In this document: positions 1 to 7,278 of the stretch, piece by piece
Position numbering within the stretch: position 1 is the first letter of the stretch
How the letters are laid out: every line of letters begins with the position of its first letter
Assembly: GCA_029560815.1 (NCBI GenBank)
Contig: JAKQKF010000213.1
Location: 1-27,383, forward strand
Reading direction: 5' to 3'
DNA from: a bacterium
GTDB lineage: Bacteria; KSB1; UBA2214
DNA: 27,383 nucleotides
Translations under genes and position numbers: made by a program
The notes under the pieces: generated by a model
What the model was told of the DNA's origin: nothing
Databases searched by the model: none
The model's input: only the letters and a program-made list of their open reading frames with translations

Positions 1-1029
1 CCACGCTGAAACACGCTGCTCCTCCTCCGCGATGGCCTGAAGAAAGGCGTCCGGATCTTTCAGGATCTCCCGCAATCCGATCAGGATAAAATCGAGAGTG
101 GCTTGCACACGCAGCGCATAGGGCTTTAAAGAGTGGGTTTCGATGAGAAATCCCGCCCGGTTGCACACCGTGGCGTAGGCATTGGAGAGCATGGGCCGCC
201 AGACGCCGATGACAAAACCTTTTTCAGGATGATCATAATCGAGCGGATCGGCATAGGGGCCGATGAGCAGGTTCTGCGCCGCGCATCTCGCCTTGACACC
301 GGGCAGAAAGGTCTCCCGCGTCCATCTGGCGACAGCCCCGCCGAACGGCTCATGTTCGTTGATATTCCAGGTGAGGAGATACTGATAATCCATGCCGTCG
401 GTTGTGTGGCAGTCATAGAAGAGGTGCGGCATCCAGCGATGGTACATTTGCAGCCAATGACGCATTTCCGGCGCATCGGCTTTCATAAAATCGCGGTTAA
501 GATTGAGGCGCGTCGCGGTGGCCCGCCAGCCCATCTCCTGCGGGCCGTTCTGATTGATGCGATTGTAGGGCGAGAATCGTTCATGTCCATCCACGTTAAA
601 GATCGGGATGATCAGAAAAATGAAATTATCGAACAGGTCGCGATGCTTTTTGTGGATCAGCAAGTCACGCGCCAGCAGCATCACCGCGTCCTTGCCCTCG
701 CTCTCGCCGCTGTGAATGGCGCCCTGAATAAGGACGACTGGTTTGCCGGTCCGGCGCGCTTTCTCCGGAGTGAAGGCCTTTTCCGAAGAGATGATCAACA
801 GGGGAAGCGAACGCCCCTCGGGGCTCTCGCCGAAGGACTCCAGCCGGGCATAGGGTGACGCCTGGTCCAGTTTCTGGAAGAAAGCCATGGTCTCCGCGTA
901 GCGCGGCGTTGCCAGACCCTGCGATTTTTCAAAGAAGGTCAGCCACTCCTGCGCCTGCGCAAATGCGGGCATCAGCGTGACGAAAACCCCGAATATAAAG
1001 CCAGCTCCCCTGATCGACGTACCAGACAC
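1..1029 (-). CDS. M14-family zinc carboxypeptidase, secreted, 3' end outside window
   Basis: Predicted secreted metallocarboxypeptidase that would remove C-terminal residues from peptides outside the cytoplasm. Translation gives 343 residues before the window edge. A GTG start at 1029-1027 is preceded by GGGAGA and opens a signal peptide (hydrophobic GFIFGVFVTLM, then PAFAQA). The M14 zinc site is visible: H106 and E109 in IHSGESEG, and H208 in DCHTTDG. A substrate-binding Asn-Arg pair lies in LNLNRDF (about 178-180), and E297 in LIETHS fits the catalytic glutamate. The peptidase core is therefore nearly complete; what is missing is C-terminal. Codons around the start lack an in-frame ATG except inside the signal peptide (residue 20), so GTG is preferred. 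The gene is divergent from the TonB receptor at 1414. The family assignment is firm; the peptide substrate is unknown. Confidence 0.9.
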   Translation of the reverse strand, partial: MSGTSIRGAGFIFGVFVTLMPAFAQAQEWLTFFEKSQGLATPRYAETMAFFQKLDQASPYARLESFGESPEGRSLPLLIISSEKAFTPEKARRTGKPVVLIQGAIHSGESEGKDAVMLLARDLLIHKKHRDLFDNFIFLIIPIFNVDGHERFSPYNRINQNGPQEMGWRATATRLNLNRDFMKADAPEMRHWLQMYHRWMPHLFYDCHTTDGMDYQYLLTWNINEHEPFGGAVARWTRETFLPGVKARCAAQNLLIGPYADPLDYDHPEKGFVIGVWRPMLSNAYATVCNRAGFLIETHSLKPYALRVQATLDFILIGLREILKDPDAFLQAIAEEEQRVSAW

Positions 1030-1413
1030 AACCGTTCTCCCGATTACGAGTTTGAGCGTTTGAAAGCACCCCTTTAAATGTGTAAATATGTAATCAATCC
1101 GCGCCAACCGGATAAGAGGATCATTCAACAGCCGTTGAAATAAAGAATGCTCCTTTCCGGAGCAGGAAAAATAAAAATACATCACTCGTTCGCCCGTCCT
1201 GATTCAAGGGAGAAACATGGTTGACCTGTCCAAATATAGGTGGAGCTTAAAAATTACAGCCAAACGATTTCCAGGAAATTCATTTGCTCCTTGATACAGC
1301 GCCCCTTATATTATTCTTATACCAGCCGGACTACAACAGTGTGCTGTCAGGTCGATCCCGGCAATAAATTCAAGGGCATCCAAACCAAACCGACCAATGA
1401 GATGGAGTGGGCC
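1030..1413. promoter_or_regulatory. Divergent intergenic region between M14 peptidase and TonB receptor
   Basis: This gene-free stretch of about 380 bp is AT-richer than its neighbours and must carry the promoters of both divergent genes. A small inverted repeat TGCTCC-TTTCC-GGAGCA lies at 1148-1164. A TTGACC hexamer at 1221-1226 could be a -35 element for the plus-strand receptor, but no convincing -10 sits 16-18 bp downstream. A 25-codon ORF (1217-1294, +) begins with ATG after AAGGGAG and could be a leader peptide or chance. No promoter can be assigned firmly. Confidence 0.4.
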
Positions 1414-4062
1414 ATGCTCAATAAGCTGTTGGTTTTCTTGCTGCTCGTTTTATCTCTGCCCCTCCGGCTGCCAGCCGGCACGACCGGAAAAATCGCCGGC
1501 ACCATCAGGGACGCGGAGTCGAAAGCTGTTTTGGCGGGCGTCAATGTGCTTCTACCCGGCAGCAGTCTGGGGGCCACCACCGGAGCGGATGGCGCATTTT
1601 TTATCCTCAATGTTCCACCGGGCCGCCATGCTGTCCAGTTCTCGATGATCGGCTTTGCCGGGATGACCGTGACGGACGTGCAGGTATCTTCGGATCAGAC
1701 CACGCGTCTCGAGGTTTCGCTGCAGCCGCGGGTCCTCGCCGGCGAAAACGTGACGGTCACAGCCGACAAGCCTCTCATCCAAAAGGAGACGACCTGTTCC
1801 GTAACAAGCCTGACGTCGGAGGAACTCCGGAACATGCCCGTCCGCTCCTTTATGGAAGCCATCGTGCTGGCCAACGGATTCATCGTCAACAACAAGGGGG
1901 CCGTCGACGGCAGCCAGAGAATTTATATCCGCGGCAGCCGTGCCAACGAATTCGCCTGTTTGATCGACGGCATTTATACCAAGGATGAGCTCTTCGGCGG
2001 GGCTGTGGCGGATCTCCCCCTGCAGAACATTCAGGAGCTGTCGGTTATCTCCGGCACCTTTAACGCCGAATATGGTGAAGCCATGTCCGCCGTGGTCAAC
2101 ATCGTCACCAAAGAGGGCTCACCGGAATACCATGGCCAGCTCCGGCTCAGCGGCGATCAAATCGGCATCCATCGCTACGACAACAACACCGCCCGCATGG
2201 AGGCCAGCATGAGCGGACCGGTTAAAGTGCTGAACGGCAGTTTTTCGCTGGCCGGGGACCATTTTTCCACAGATACCTGGCTGCACGAGCTTGAGAGCCA
2301 TGTCCACGACCGCTCCGGCCATCCCCTCACCCGCCTCCATTATCCGCTTACGTTTACCAGGAATGAACGCTACAACGGCAAACTGGTCCTCCATCCCCTG
2401 AAGAATATCAAGATGGTGGCAGGCTATAACCGCTATTTCGAAAAAGTGCGCCCCTATGACGGGAAGTATAAAGAGATACCGGATCGGCTCGGCCTCGATT
2501 TCAGCTCCAGCCATCTGGCGCATATAACGATTACCCATACTCCCAATCCGAAGACCTTTTACACCCTGCGGGCATCCTGGTACAGCCACGCCATCAGACA
2601 CGAGCATACCTCCGACCTGGCGAGTATCCAACCTCCCAGATTTAATCCCGCCGCTTTCGGCGGCACCTCCAAAAATGAATATTACGGGCCTTACCTCCAC
2701 CACGTCGAACTGGATACACTCTTTTTCCCCCGCGCGGGACTGCCGGACAGCGTTGCCATCACCAGCGACAGCGTCTGGGTCCAGTCGGACGACAGCTTCT
2801 GGATGCTCTATCAGGTCGGCGAATATGCTGTCGCGGGGGATGTGACCAGGCAGGTCCATGCCAACCATATGATCAAGGCGGGCGTTGAATATAAATATAA
2901 TACAGTCGCTGATGACCGGCTGATGGGCATCAACGCCAAGGGACCCGGCCTGCACGATCAGGAGACGCACTACCGCTGCGAGCCGGTCAAGGCCGCGGCC
3001 TTTCTGCAGGATAAGATGGAATTCAAACGGCTGGTGATCAACGCCGGCCTGCGGCTGGATTATCTGGACGCCCGATCGAGCTATGCGCCGGACCTCACCC
3101 GGCCGCTGGAGCGCAAGCCGGCCAGCCCGAAAATGCAGGTCAGTCCGCGGCTGGGCGCGGGGCTTTTCGTGACCGACAAGCTGCAGCTGCATTTCGGCTG
3201 GGGCCATTTCTGCCAGTTCCCGGATTTCCATATGCTCTACAGGCGGACCGACCTGAGCGATCCGGCGGGGCCGGTCAACCTCGGCCGGGGCGGCGTGGCG
3301 CTCGTCGGCAATGCCAACCTGAAGGCGCAGCGAACCATCGCCTACGAGTTCGGCGCCGACATGGCCCTCTCTGCGGATCTGAGCGGCCGCATCGTGTTCT
3401 TTTACAAGGATATCGAGGATTACCTCACCACCCGGTTTTTCGATATAGAACCCATCCCCTACGCCTCCATCGTCAACCTGGATTACGCCAGGACCGGGGG
3501 TGCCGAGATCTCACTGAACAAGCGGTTTTCCAGGCACTGGGCGGCCGGAATCCAGTATACATGGACCCGCTCCGAGGGCAATGCGGATGACTGGCTGACC
3601 CACTATCTGGAATATCTGCTCCGTACCACCACAGGGCCCGTCCCGACCCAGAAAATGGTCGCCCCGGGATGGGCCAAGCCGCATCTCCTCACGGCGCAGC
3701 TGGATATCCGCGAGCCTGATGACTGGGGCCTCCATCTCATCGCGTCGATCAGCAGCGGCGAACCCTATACTCCGACCGACGCCAGGGGCAAATATATCGC
3801 TGGGATCAATTCCGGCCGGATGCCCTGGTACGGCAGCATCGACCTGAGGTTGAACAAGGATTTTCACTTGTTCAAATTGAGGCAGGAGTTTTTCATCAAT
3901 ATCTGGAATCTGCTGGATCGCAAAAACGTCTATGCCGTTTTCGGCGATTCCGGCAGGCCGGATTATACCCCCAATCCCGCGGTCTCCGAGGAATACATGC
4001 AGGAGCCGAACCGGTACGGTCCACCGCGGATGATAGAAATCGGCATCCAGGCTGGCTTTTAG
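1414..4062 (+). CDS. TonB-dependent outer-membrane receptor with N-terminal CarboxypepD_reg-like domain
   Basis: Outer-membrane active-transport channel of 882 residues, expected to import a ligand using TonB/ExbBD energy. The start ATG at 1414 is preceded by GGAG at 6-bp spacing and begins a signal peptide (MLNKLLVFLLLVLSLPL). The open frame extends upstream to 1240, but that part has no signal-peptide character. Next comes a CarboxypepD_reg-like beta domain (GKIAGTIRD to about residue 110), then a plug with YIRGSRANEFACLIDGIY and SGTFNAEYGEAMSAVVNIV. The rest is a beta-barrel with many alternating aromatic strands, ending in Phe (IEIGIQAGF) as barrels usually do. It is paralogous to the receptor at 20071-22785, sharing GTTGKI, the NAEYG motif and IVTKEG-type plug endings. 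No SusD-like partner lies next to it; the downstream genes are convergent. The ligand is unknown. Confidence 0.93.
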   Translation: MLNKLLVFLLLVLSLPLRLPAGTTGKIAGTIRDAESKAVLAGVNVLLPGSSLGATTGADGAFFILNVPPGRHAVQFSMIGFAGMTVTDVQVSSDQTTRLEVSLQPRVLAGENVTVTADKPLIQKETTCSVTSLTSEELRNMPVRSFMEAIVLANGFIVNNKGAVDGSQRIYIRGSRANEFACLIDGIYTKDELFGGAVADLPLQNIQELSVISGTFNAEYGEAMSAVVNIVTKEGSPEYHGQLRLSGDQIGIHRYDNNTARMEASMSGPVKVLNGSFSLAGDHFSTDTWLHELESHVHDRSGHPLTRLHYPLTFTRNERYNGKLVLHPLKNIKMVAGYNRYFEKVRPYDGKYKEIPDRLGLDFSSSHLAHITITHTPNPKTFYTLRASWYSHAIRHEHTSDLASIQPPRFNPAAFGGTSKNEYYGPYLHHVELDTLFFPRAGLPDSVAITSDSVWVQSDDSFWMLYQVGEYAVAGDVTRQVHANHMIKAGVEYKYNTVADDRLMGINAKGPGLHDQETHYRCEPVKAAAFLQDKMEFKRLVINAGLRLDYLDARSSYAPDLTRPLERKPASPKMQVSPRLGAGLFVTDKLQLHFGWGHFCQFPDFHMLYRRTDLSDPAGPVNLGRGGVALVGNANLKAQRTIAYEFGADMALSADLSGRIVFFYKDIEDYLTTRFFDIEPIPYASIVNLDYARTGGAEISLNKRFSRHWAAGIQYTWTRSEGNADDWLTHYLEYLLRTTTGPVPTQKMVAPGWAKPHLLTAQLDIREPDDWGLHLIASISSGEPYTPTDARGKYIAGINSGRMPWYGSIDLRLNKDFHLFKLRQEFFINIWNLLDRKNVYAVFGDSGRPDYTPNPAVSEEYMQEPNRYGPPRMIEIGIQAGF

Positions 4063-4090
4063 AAGGCGCCCCTGTTTAAGATGATCTCTT

Positions 4091-4516
4091 TTACTTTTTT
4101 GCGGTCCAGGTACCGATCTTGCTATGTTTCTGGTTACAACAATACACATCGCCCCCTTTATGCGATCCCGCGAGTGTGCCTTCCATAAAATTATAGGGGG
4201 TTCCTTTATAGTACTCTTGTATAGCGGTGGCCCCATCTGCTTTGACCAGACCGGTTAGATACGTGCCGCATGGCTCGGCCAGATTGCTGCACTGCAAAGT
4301 CATTGGGCCTGTAATAGTGCCCGCCGAATCGACAGCCATAGTACCCGTGCCAGTCCATTGACCCTGGCTATCAGTTGTGGAAAATTCAATTGTCCAGTTC
4401 CCTCCATAAGGGTGGTAATAGGTCGCCTTTTTGGGACCTGCCGGATTGCTGTCCTCTTTGCAGCTTGACGCCAGACAGAGGATGCCCAACAATAATAGCA
4501 CTGCATTCCTTTTCAT
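4091..4516 (-). CDS. Small lipoprotein, paralogue of the neighbour at 4732-5160
   Basis: Predicted lipoprotein of 141 residues, function unknown. The chosen ATG (4516) follows AGGAGG at good spacing and opens the signal sequence MKRNAVLLLLGILCLASSC, with lipobox LASSC. An upstream in-frame ATG at 4537 would put seven extra residues ahead of this signal and is less likely. The mature part begins KEDSNPAG, then has GNWTIEF, VDSAGTITGPM, an ADGATAIQEYY stretch and a C-terminal GTWTAKK. The same order (EDSNPA, GNWEM, VDSAGKAAGTW, ADGAVSIQVEY, GKWTIQRK) appears in the next gene, so the two are diverged tandem paralogues. The layout suggests a small beta-barrel or lipocalin-like fold. Several cysteines in the C-terminal half (CSNLAEPC, YCCNQ) could form disulfides. 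The gene converges on the TonB receptor with 28 bp between them. Confidence 0.8.
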   Translation of the reverse strand: MKRNAVLLLLGILCLASSCKEDSNPAGPKKATYYHPYGGNWTIEFSTTDSQGQWTGTGTMAVDSAGTITGPMTLQCSNLAEPCGTYLTGLVKADGATAIQEYYKGTPYNFMEGTLAGSHKGGDVYCCNQKHSKIGTWTAKK

Positions 4517-4646
4517 ACAGCCTCCTGCTTGATGCATTTTGAATAAAAAGCAGAATAGCGATTCAATACTTTTTCATCTGATCCCACTGCTCTTTGGAGA
4601 TGGTTTCATCAGGAAACGATTGTCTTTGAATATGGACTGAGCATAC

Positions 4647-4680
4647 TGAGACAGATTGCAGCTTTAGCTCAACTGTCTCA
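4647..4680 (-). terminator. Long stem-loop between the two lipoprotein genes
   Basis: TGAGACAG at 4647-4654 and CTGTCTCA at 4673-4680 pair perfectly. Inside, TTG/CAA and AGC/GCT can continue the stem with two single-base bulges around a TTTA loop, giving about 14 pairs. It lies about 50 nt downstream of the stop of the upstream lipoprotein gene on the minus strand. No T-run follows, so it may be a processing or 3'-end stabilising element rather than a classical terminator. Confidence 0.4.
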
Positions 4681-4731
4681 TAGCATCGGGTAGCAGCACA
4701 AAAACGTTCTTTAGATTTATCCTGATTTCTA

Positions 4732-5160
4732 TTACTTACGTTGAATGGTCCACTTACCGACTTGCGCATTTTTGGTCGAACTTTCACAAACAATCCCACT
4801 GCCGGTATTGTTTGTTTTCATCGAACCGGCCAAGAGCCATAGCTTTAAATAACTGCCGTCCGCAGTGTATTCTACCTGAATTGAGACGGCACCGTCAGCT
4901 GTGACATTACCGTAGAGCGAAAAAACATACGTACCGCTAGGATTAGTTCCATTCCACGTACCTGCTGCCTTTCCCGCCGAATCAACAGTAACAGCTGCAA
5001 TGCCTGATGTTTGACTGGAAATATTCATTTCCCAATTCCCTGTAAACGGGTTAGATAATGACTTCGTGTCTGGCTTGGAAGCAGCCGGATTGCTATCCTC
5101 GTTGCAGCCTGCAGCCAGCACGAGGATACTGAATACTACAAAAACCAGCAGATGTTTCAT
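4732..5160 (-). CDS. Small lipoprotein, paralogue of the neighbour at 4091-4516
   Basis: Predicted lipoprotein of 142 residues, function unknown. ATG at 5160 is preceded by GGGAGGAATT, a strong ribosome-binding site. The signal MKHLLVFVVFSILVLAAGC ends in a canonical lipobox (LAAGC). The mature protein starts NEDSNPA and contains GNWEMNI, VDSAGKAAGTWNG, GTYVFSLYG, ADGAVSIQVEY and a terminal GKWTIQRK. This matches its downstream neighbour motif by motif at similar length, so the pair arose by duplication. The short repeated G-x-W/G-T-W/Y beta pattern suggests an antiparallel beta fold, but I recognise no named family. The two genes are 215 bp apart on the same strand and could be co-transcribed, with a large stem-loop between them. 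Confidence 0.82.
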   Translation of the reverse strand: MKHLLVFVVFSILVLAAGCNEDSNPAASKPDTKSLSNPFTGNWEMNISSQTSGIAAVTVDSAGKAAGTWNGTNPSGTYVFSLYGNVTADGAVSIQVEYTADGSYLKLWLLAGSMKTNNTGSGIVCESSTKNAQVGKWTIQRK

Positions 5161-5203
5161 AATTCCTCCCGGTAAACTGTGTCTAACTTGAGCGAAAATT
5201 TGC

Positions 5204-5241
5204 GCCAGGCGGGGGCAGAGCCCCCCTAACCCCCGCCCGGC
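5204..5241. repeat. GC-rich hairpin element
   Basis: GCC-A-GGCGGGGG (5204-5215) pairs with CCCCCGCC-C-GGC (5230-5241) through 11 base pairs and one mismatch. An alternative inner hairpin, GGGGGC/GCCCCC (5211-5216 with 5220-5225), would compete with it. There is no adjacent T-run, so this is not a simple intrinsic terminator. Compact GC-rich hairpins of this kind are often dispersed intergenic repeats; copy number cannot be judged from one window. Confidence 0.45.
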
Positions 5242-5422
5242 AGTATCCCCCTGTTGTGAATCGGAAGATCCTTATCCTCTAAGAAATAATTAAGGTCTGA
5301 AACCGCCTGTTCTGGCCTTTCAGGAGAGTTCCAGTTTCCAGCAGTCAAGAAATATGCCATGAATGCTGCTGAATTTGTGCTGACCCAAGATATTAATTAT
5401 ATTATATCGATAACTTTCTCTC

Positions 5423-5456
5423 GATTGCATGACTGCAAATTGATTGCAGTTGCATC
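5423..5456. repeat. Imperfect inverted repeat, possible operator
   Basis: GATTGCATGACTGCAA (5423-5438) is mirrored by TTGCAGTTGCATC (5444-5456). CTGCAA/TTGCAG and GCA/TGC arms pair around an ATTGA centre, with a small bulge. The element sits in AT-rich intergenic DNA and could be a regulator binding site. No downstream plus-strand gene is evident. Confidence 0.35.
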
Positions 5457-5507
5457 ACCAGAACCGTACGATACATTTTATCGTTGCTGATTTTTATTCA
5501 GTTGGGA

Positions 5508-5523
5508 TTACCAATTTTGGTAA
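5508..5523. repeat. Short palindrome TTACCAA-TT-TTGGTAA
   Basis: Perfect 7-bp arms are separated by two bases in the AT-rich intergenic region. The size and symmetry are typical of a dimeric repressor site, but nothing links it to a specific gene. Confidence 0.3.
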
Positions 5524-5718
5524 GAAAAAAATGTAATTTTACCAGAAGGGATAAAACAGAGCAGGCGTTCGGATAGCACGGCCGGGTGAATTAGAGATTT
5601 TGAAGCAAGGGATGCAGGACTGGCCGAGCGGGAGCGGGGTACGGGGGATCGTTCCGCCCGATAGACAGGCAAGCGAATCAATTACAGGGGGGCACGTTAT
5701 TTTGTGCTGGGCGAAAGT

Positions 5719-7260
5719 TCAGGGGCGATCGATCTTCAACCGGACGATCTTGTTATGCAGGGTCTGGACCGGCATTCTCAGCGCCCGGGCGGCGCGGGAT
5801 TGGCTCCAGCCGTTCTCCTCCAGAGCCTGGCGGATGAGGAGGGCCTCGTAGGCATCCATCCTCTCTCCGTAGGAGAGAATCGCAAGATCCCCGCTATTCT
5901 GCGCCTCCCTGTCAGCGAGCTCTTGCCATAGATCACCAGGCAGCAGCTTCCTGTTAATCTCAACGCTTTCGGCGGGAGCAAGCGTCACCAACCGTTCGAT
6001 CATATTTTCCAGTTCGCGTACGTTGCCCGGCCAGCTGCGTCGCTTCAGGAATGCCAGAATTTCGGGAGAAAAAGAGTCAGCCTTTTTGCGTTGATGGGCG
6101 GCGCTCTTTTTAAGAAAGTGATCCGCCAGCAGGCCGATATCCTCGCGCCGCTCTCCCAGGGAGGGGACTGTCACGGGAAAAACATATAGGCGATAATAGA
6201 GATCCTGACGAAACTGTCCGAGTGCGACCTGCCGCTCCAGAGAGGAACTGGCGGCGGCCACGACGCGCACATCGACCTTTTTGCTGTGGTTGCTGCCGAT
6301 GGGACGGATCTCCCCCTCCTGTAGGAAACGCAGCAGTTTCGCCTGCAGCTCCAGGGGCAGGTTGACCACCTCGTCCATGAAGAGGGTGCCATGATCGGCC
6401 TCGCCGATCAGTCCGGTGCGGTCGGTATTGGCTCCGGTAAAAGCGCCCCGGACATGCCCCATAAGCTCGCTCTCCATCAAGGCGGCGGGAATGGCGCCGC
6501 AGTCGATCGCCACGAAAGGGCCGCTCCAGCGTTCGCTCATCATGTGAATGGCTTGGGCGACCAGCTCCTTGCCTGTCCCGCTGGCGCCCTGCAAAAGGAC
6601 GCGGACATCGCAGCGGGCTGCCGCTTCGATGCTTTTAAGCAGGGCGATGAATGTTTCACCCCGGCCGAGGAGACCGAGCTTGGCATACTTTTCCAGCAGG
6701 GCGGTATCGGGCAGAGGCTGGATGAAAAAACCCTGCAGATCCTGGATGTTGCGCAAAAAGGGGGAAACGATATGGCCCAGTTTTTCGAGCAGGAGCAGGT
6801 CGGTCTGGCTAAAGCGCGCTCCCGACGTGTGGTTTATCAGGACCAGGGCGCCGATGAGAATATTTTCATTGCGCAGAGGGATACCGATAACCGAGCGGTA
6901 GAGGTCGCCATGCAATTTTAACCCCTTGAAGCGCTCGTCCTGAAGGAGGTCTGCACTGAGCAGGCTTTGATCGTAGCACATGATCCAGCCGCTGGTATTG
7001 CGCTCGATGTCACGGAGCAACACATCAGCGGTCCTGGCGGAAACGCGGTTGATGGTGCGCAGGGTCTCGCGCGTGCGCGGATTGAGTAACAGCAGAAAGG
7101 CATGTTCCGCTTGCAGCAAGTGGGCAGCCTGATCGGTTATGATTTGCAGCAGCTGCGCGGCAGCGCAGGGTTGATTGAGCCGCGCGGCCAGATCGATCAG
7201 GGTGTTGAGCGGGGTACTGCTCTCGGCATCGGTGGTCTGAGGGTCGTCATACTCAAGCAT
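5719..7260 (-). CDS. Sigma-54-dependent transcriptional activator, GAF-AAA+-HTH
   Basis: Enhancer-binding protein of 513 residues that would remodel RNA polymerase-sigma54 by ATP hydrolysis. It has an N-terminal GAF-like sensory domain (about residues 15-170), then the AAA+ domain. Visible motifs are Walker A GASGTGKE (about 225-232), the sigma54-contacting GAFTGA loop (about 272-277), Walker B GTLFMDE (about 291-297) and the sensor region RQDLYYRL (about 351-358). A C-terminal Fis-like helix-turn-helix (ENGWSQSRAARALRM, about 481-495) ends the protein. There is no receiver domain, so control is not by a standard two-component Asp. The gene starts 18 bp after the stop of the Ser/Thr kinase gene on the same strand and is almost certainly co-transcribed. 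The GAF domain or kinase-driven phosphorylation may therefore set its activity; that last point is inference. No convincing -24/-12 target promoter was found in the window. Confidence 0.95.
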   Translation of the reverse strand: MLEYDDPQTTDAESSTPLNTLIDLAARLNQPCAAAQLLQIITDQAAHLLQAEHAFLLLLNPRTRETLRTINRVSARTADVLLRDIERNTSGWIMCYDQSLLSADLLQDERFKGLKLHGDLYRSVIGIPLRNENILIGALVLINHTSGARFSQTDLLLLEKLGHIVSPFLRNIQDLQGFFIQPLPDTALLEKYAKLGLLGRGETFIALLKSIEAAARCDVRVLLQGASGTGKELVAQAIHMMSERWSGPFVAIDCGAIPAALMESELMGHVRGAFTGANTDRTGLIGEADHGTLFMDEVVNLPLELQAKLLRFLQEGEIRPIGSNHSKKVDVRVVAAASSSLERQVALGQFRQDLYYRLYVFPVTVPSLGERREDIGLLADHFLKKSAAHQRKKADSFSPEILAFLKRRSWPGNVRELENMIERLVTLAPAESVEINRKLLPGDLWQELADREAQNSGDLAILSYGERMDAYEALLIRQALEENGWSQSRAARALRMPVQTLHNKIVRLKIDRP

Positions 7261-7278
7261 TTGTTTCCATCCATCGGA

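Larger units (their letters stand above)
5161..5718. other. Gene-free interval with several inverted repeats
   Basis: About 560 bp without a credible coding sequence separate the lipoprotein pair from the 3' end of the sigma-54 activator gene. Composition shifts from a GC-rich hairpin (5204-5241) to AT-rich DNA (about 5360-5560), which holds two further inverted repeats (5423-5456 and 5508-5523). The minus-strand lipoprotein gene must draw its promoter from here, but no clear -35/-10 pair was found. On the plus strand TTGCAT (5450-5455), 16 bp, then TACATT is promoter-like, with no gene to serve. Confidence 0.45.

Noticed and set aside
133..858. Plus-strand open frame of 241 codons at the left end
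   Set aside because: It is antisense to the M14 peptidase, whose zinc-site motifs are all readable on the minus strand.
2119..3231. Long minus-strand open frame inside the first TonB receptor, and similar long frames opposite the other large genes (for example 17518-19491 and 19618-21903)
   Set aside because: These are antisense shadows in GC-rich coding DNA. They lack domains, signal peptides and ribosome-binding sites, whereas the plus-strand proteins show clear families.
4563..4799. A 78-residue minus-strand frame ending in SKEQWDQMKKY between and overlapping the lipoprotein genes
   Set aside because: Its only ATG lies inside the lipoprotein coding region, there is no ribosome-binding site, and it spans the stem-loop at 4647-4680. 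It could be a remnant but coding is unsupported.
5686..5704. GGCACGTTATTTTGTGC resembling a -24/-12 promoter near the activator gene
   Set aside because: The spacing is off by at least one base, and the site points into the 3' end of an opposite-strand gene.
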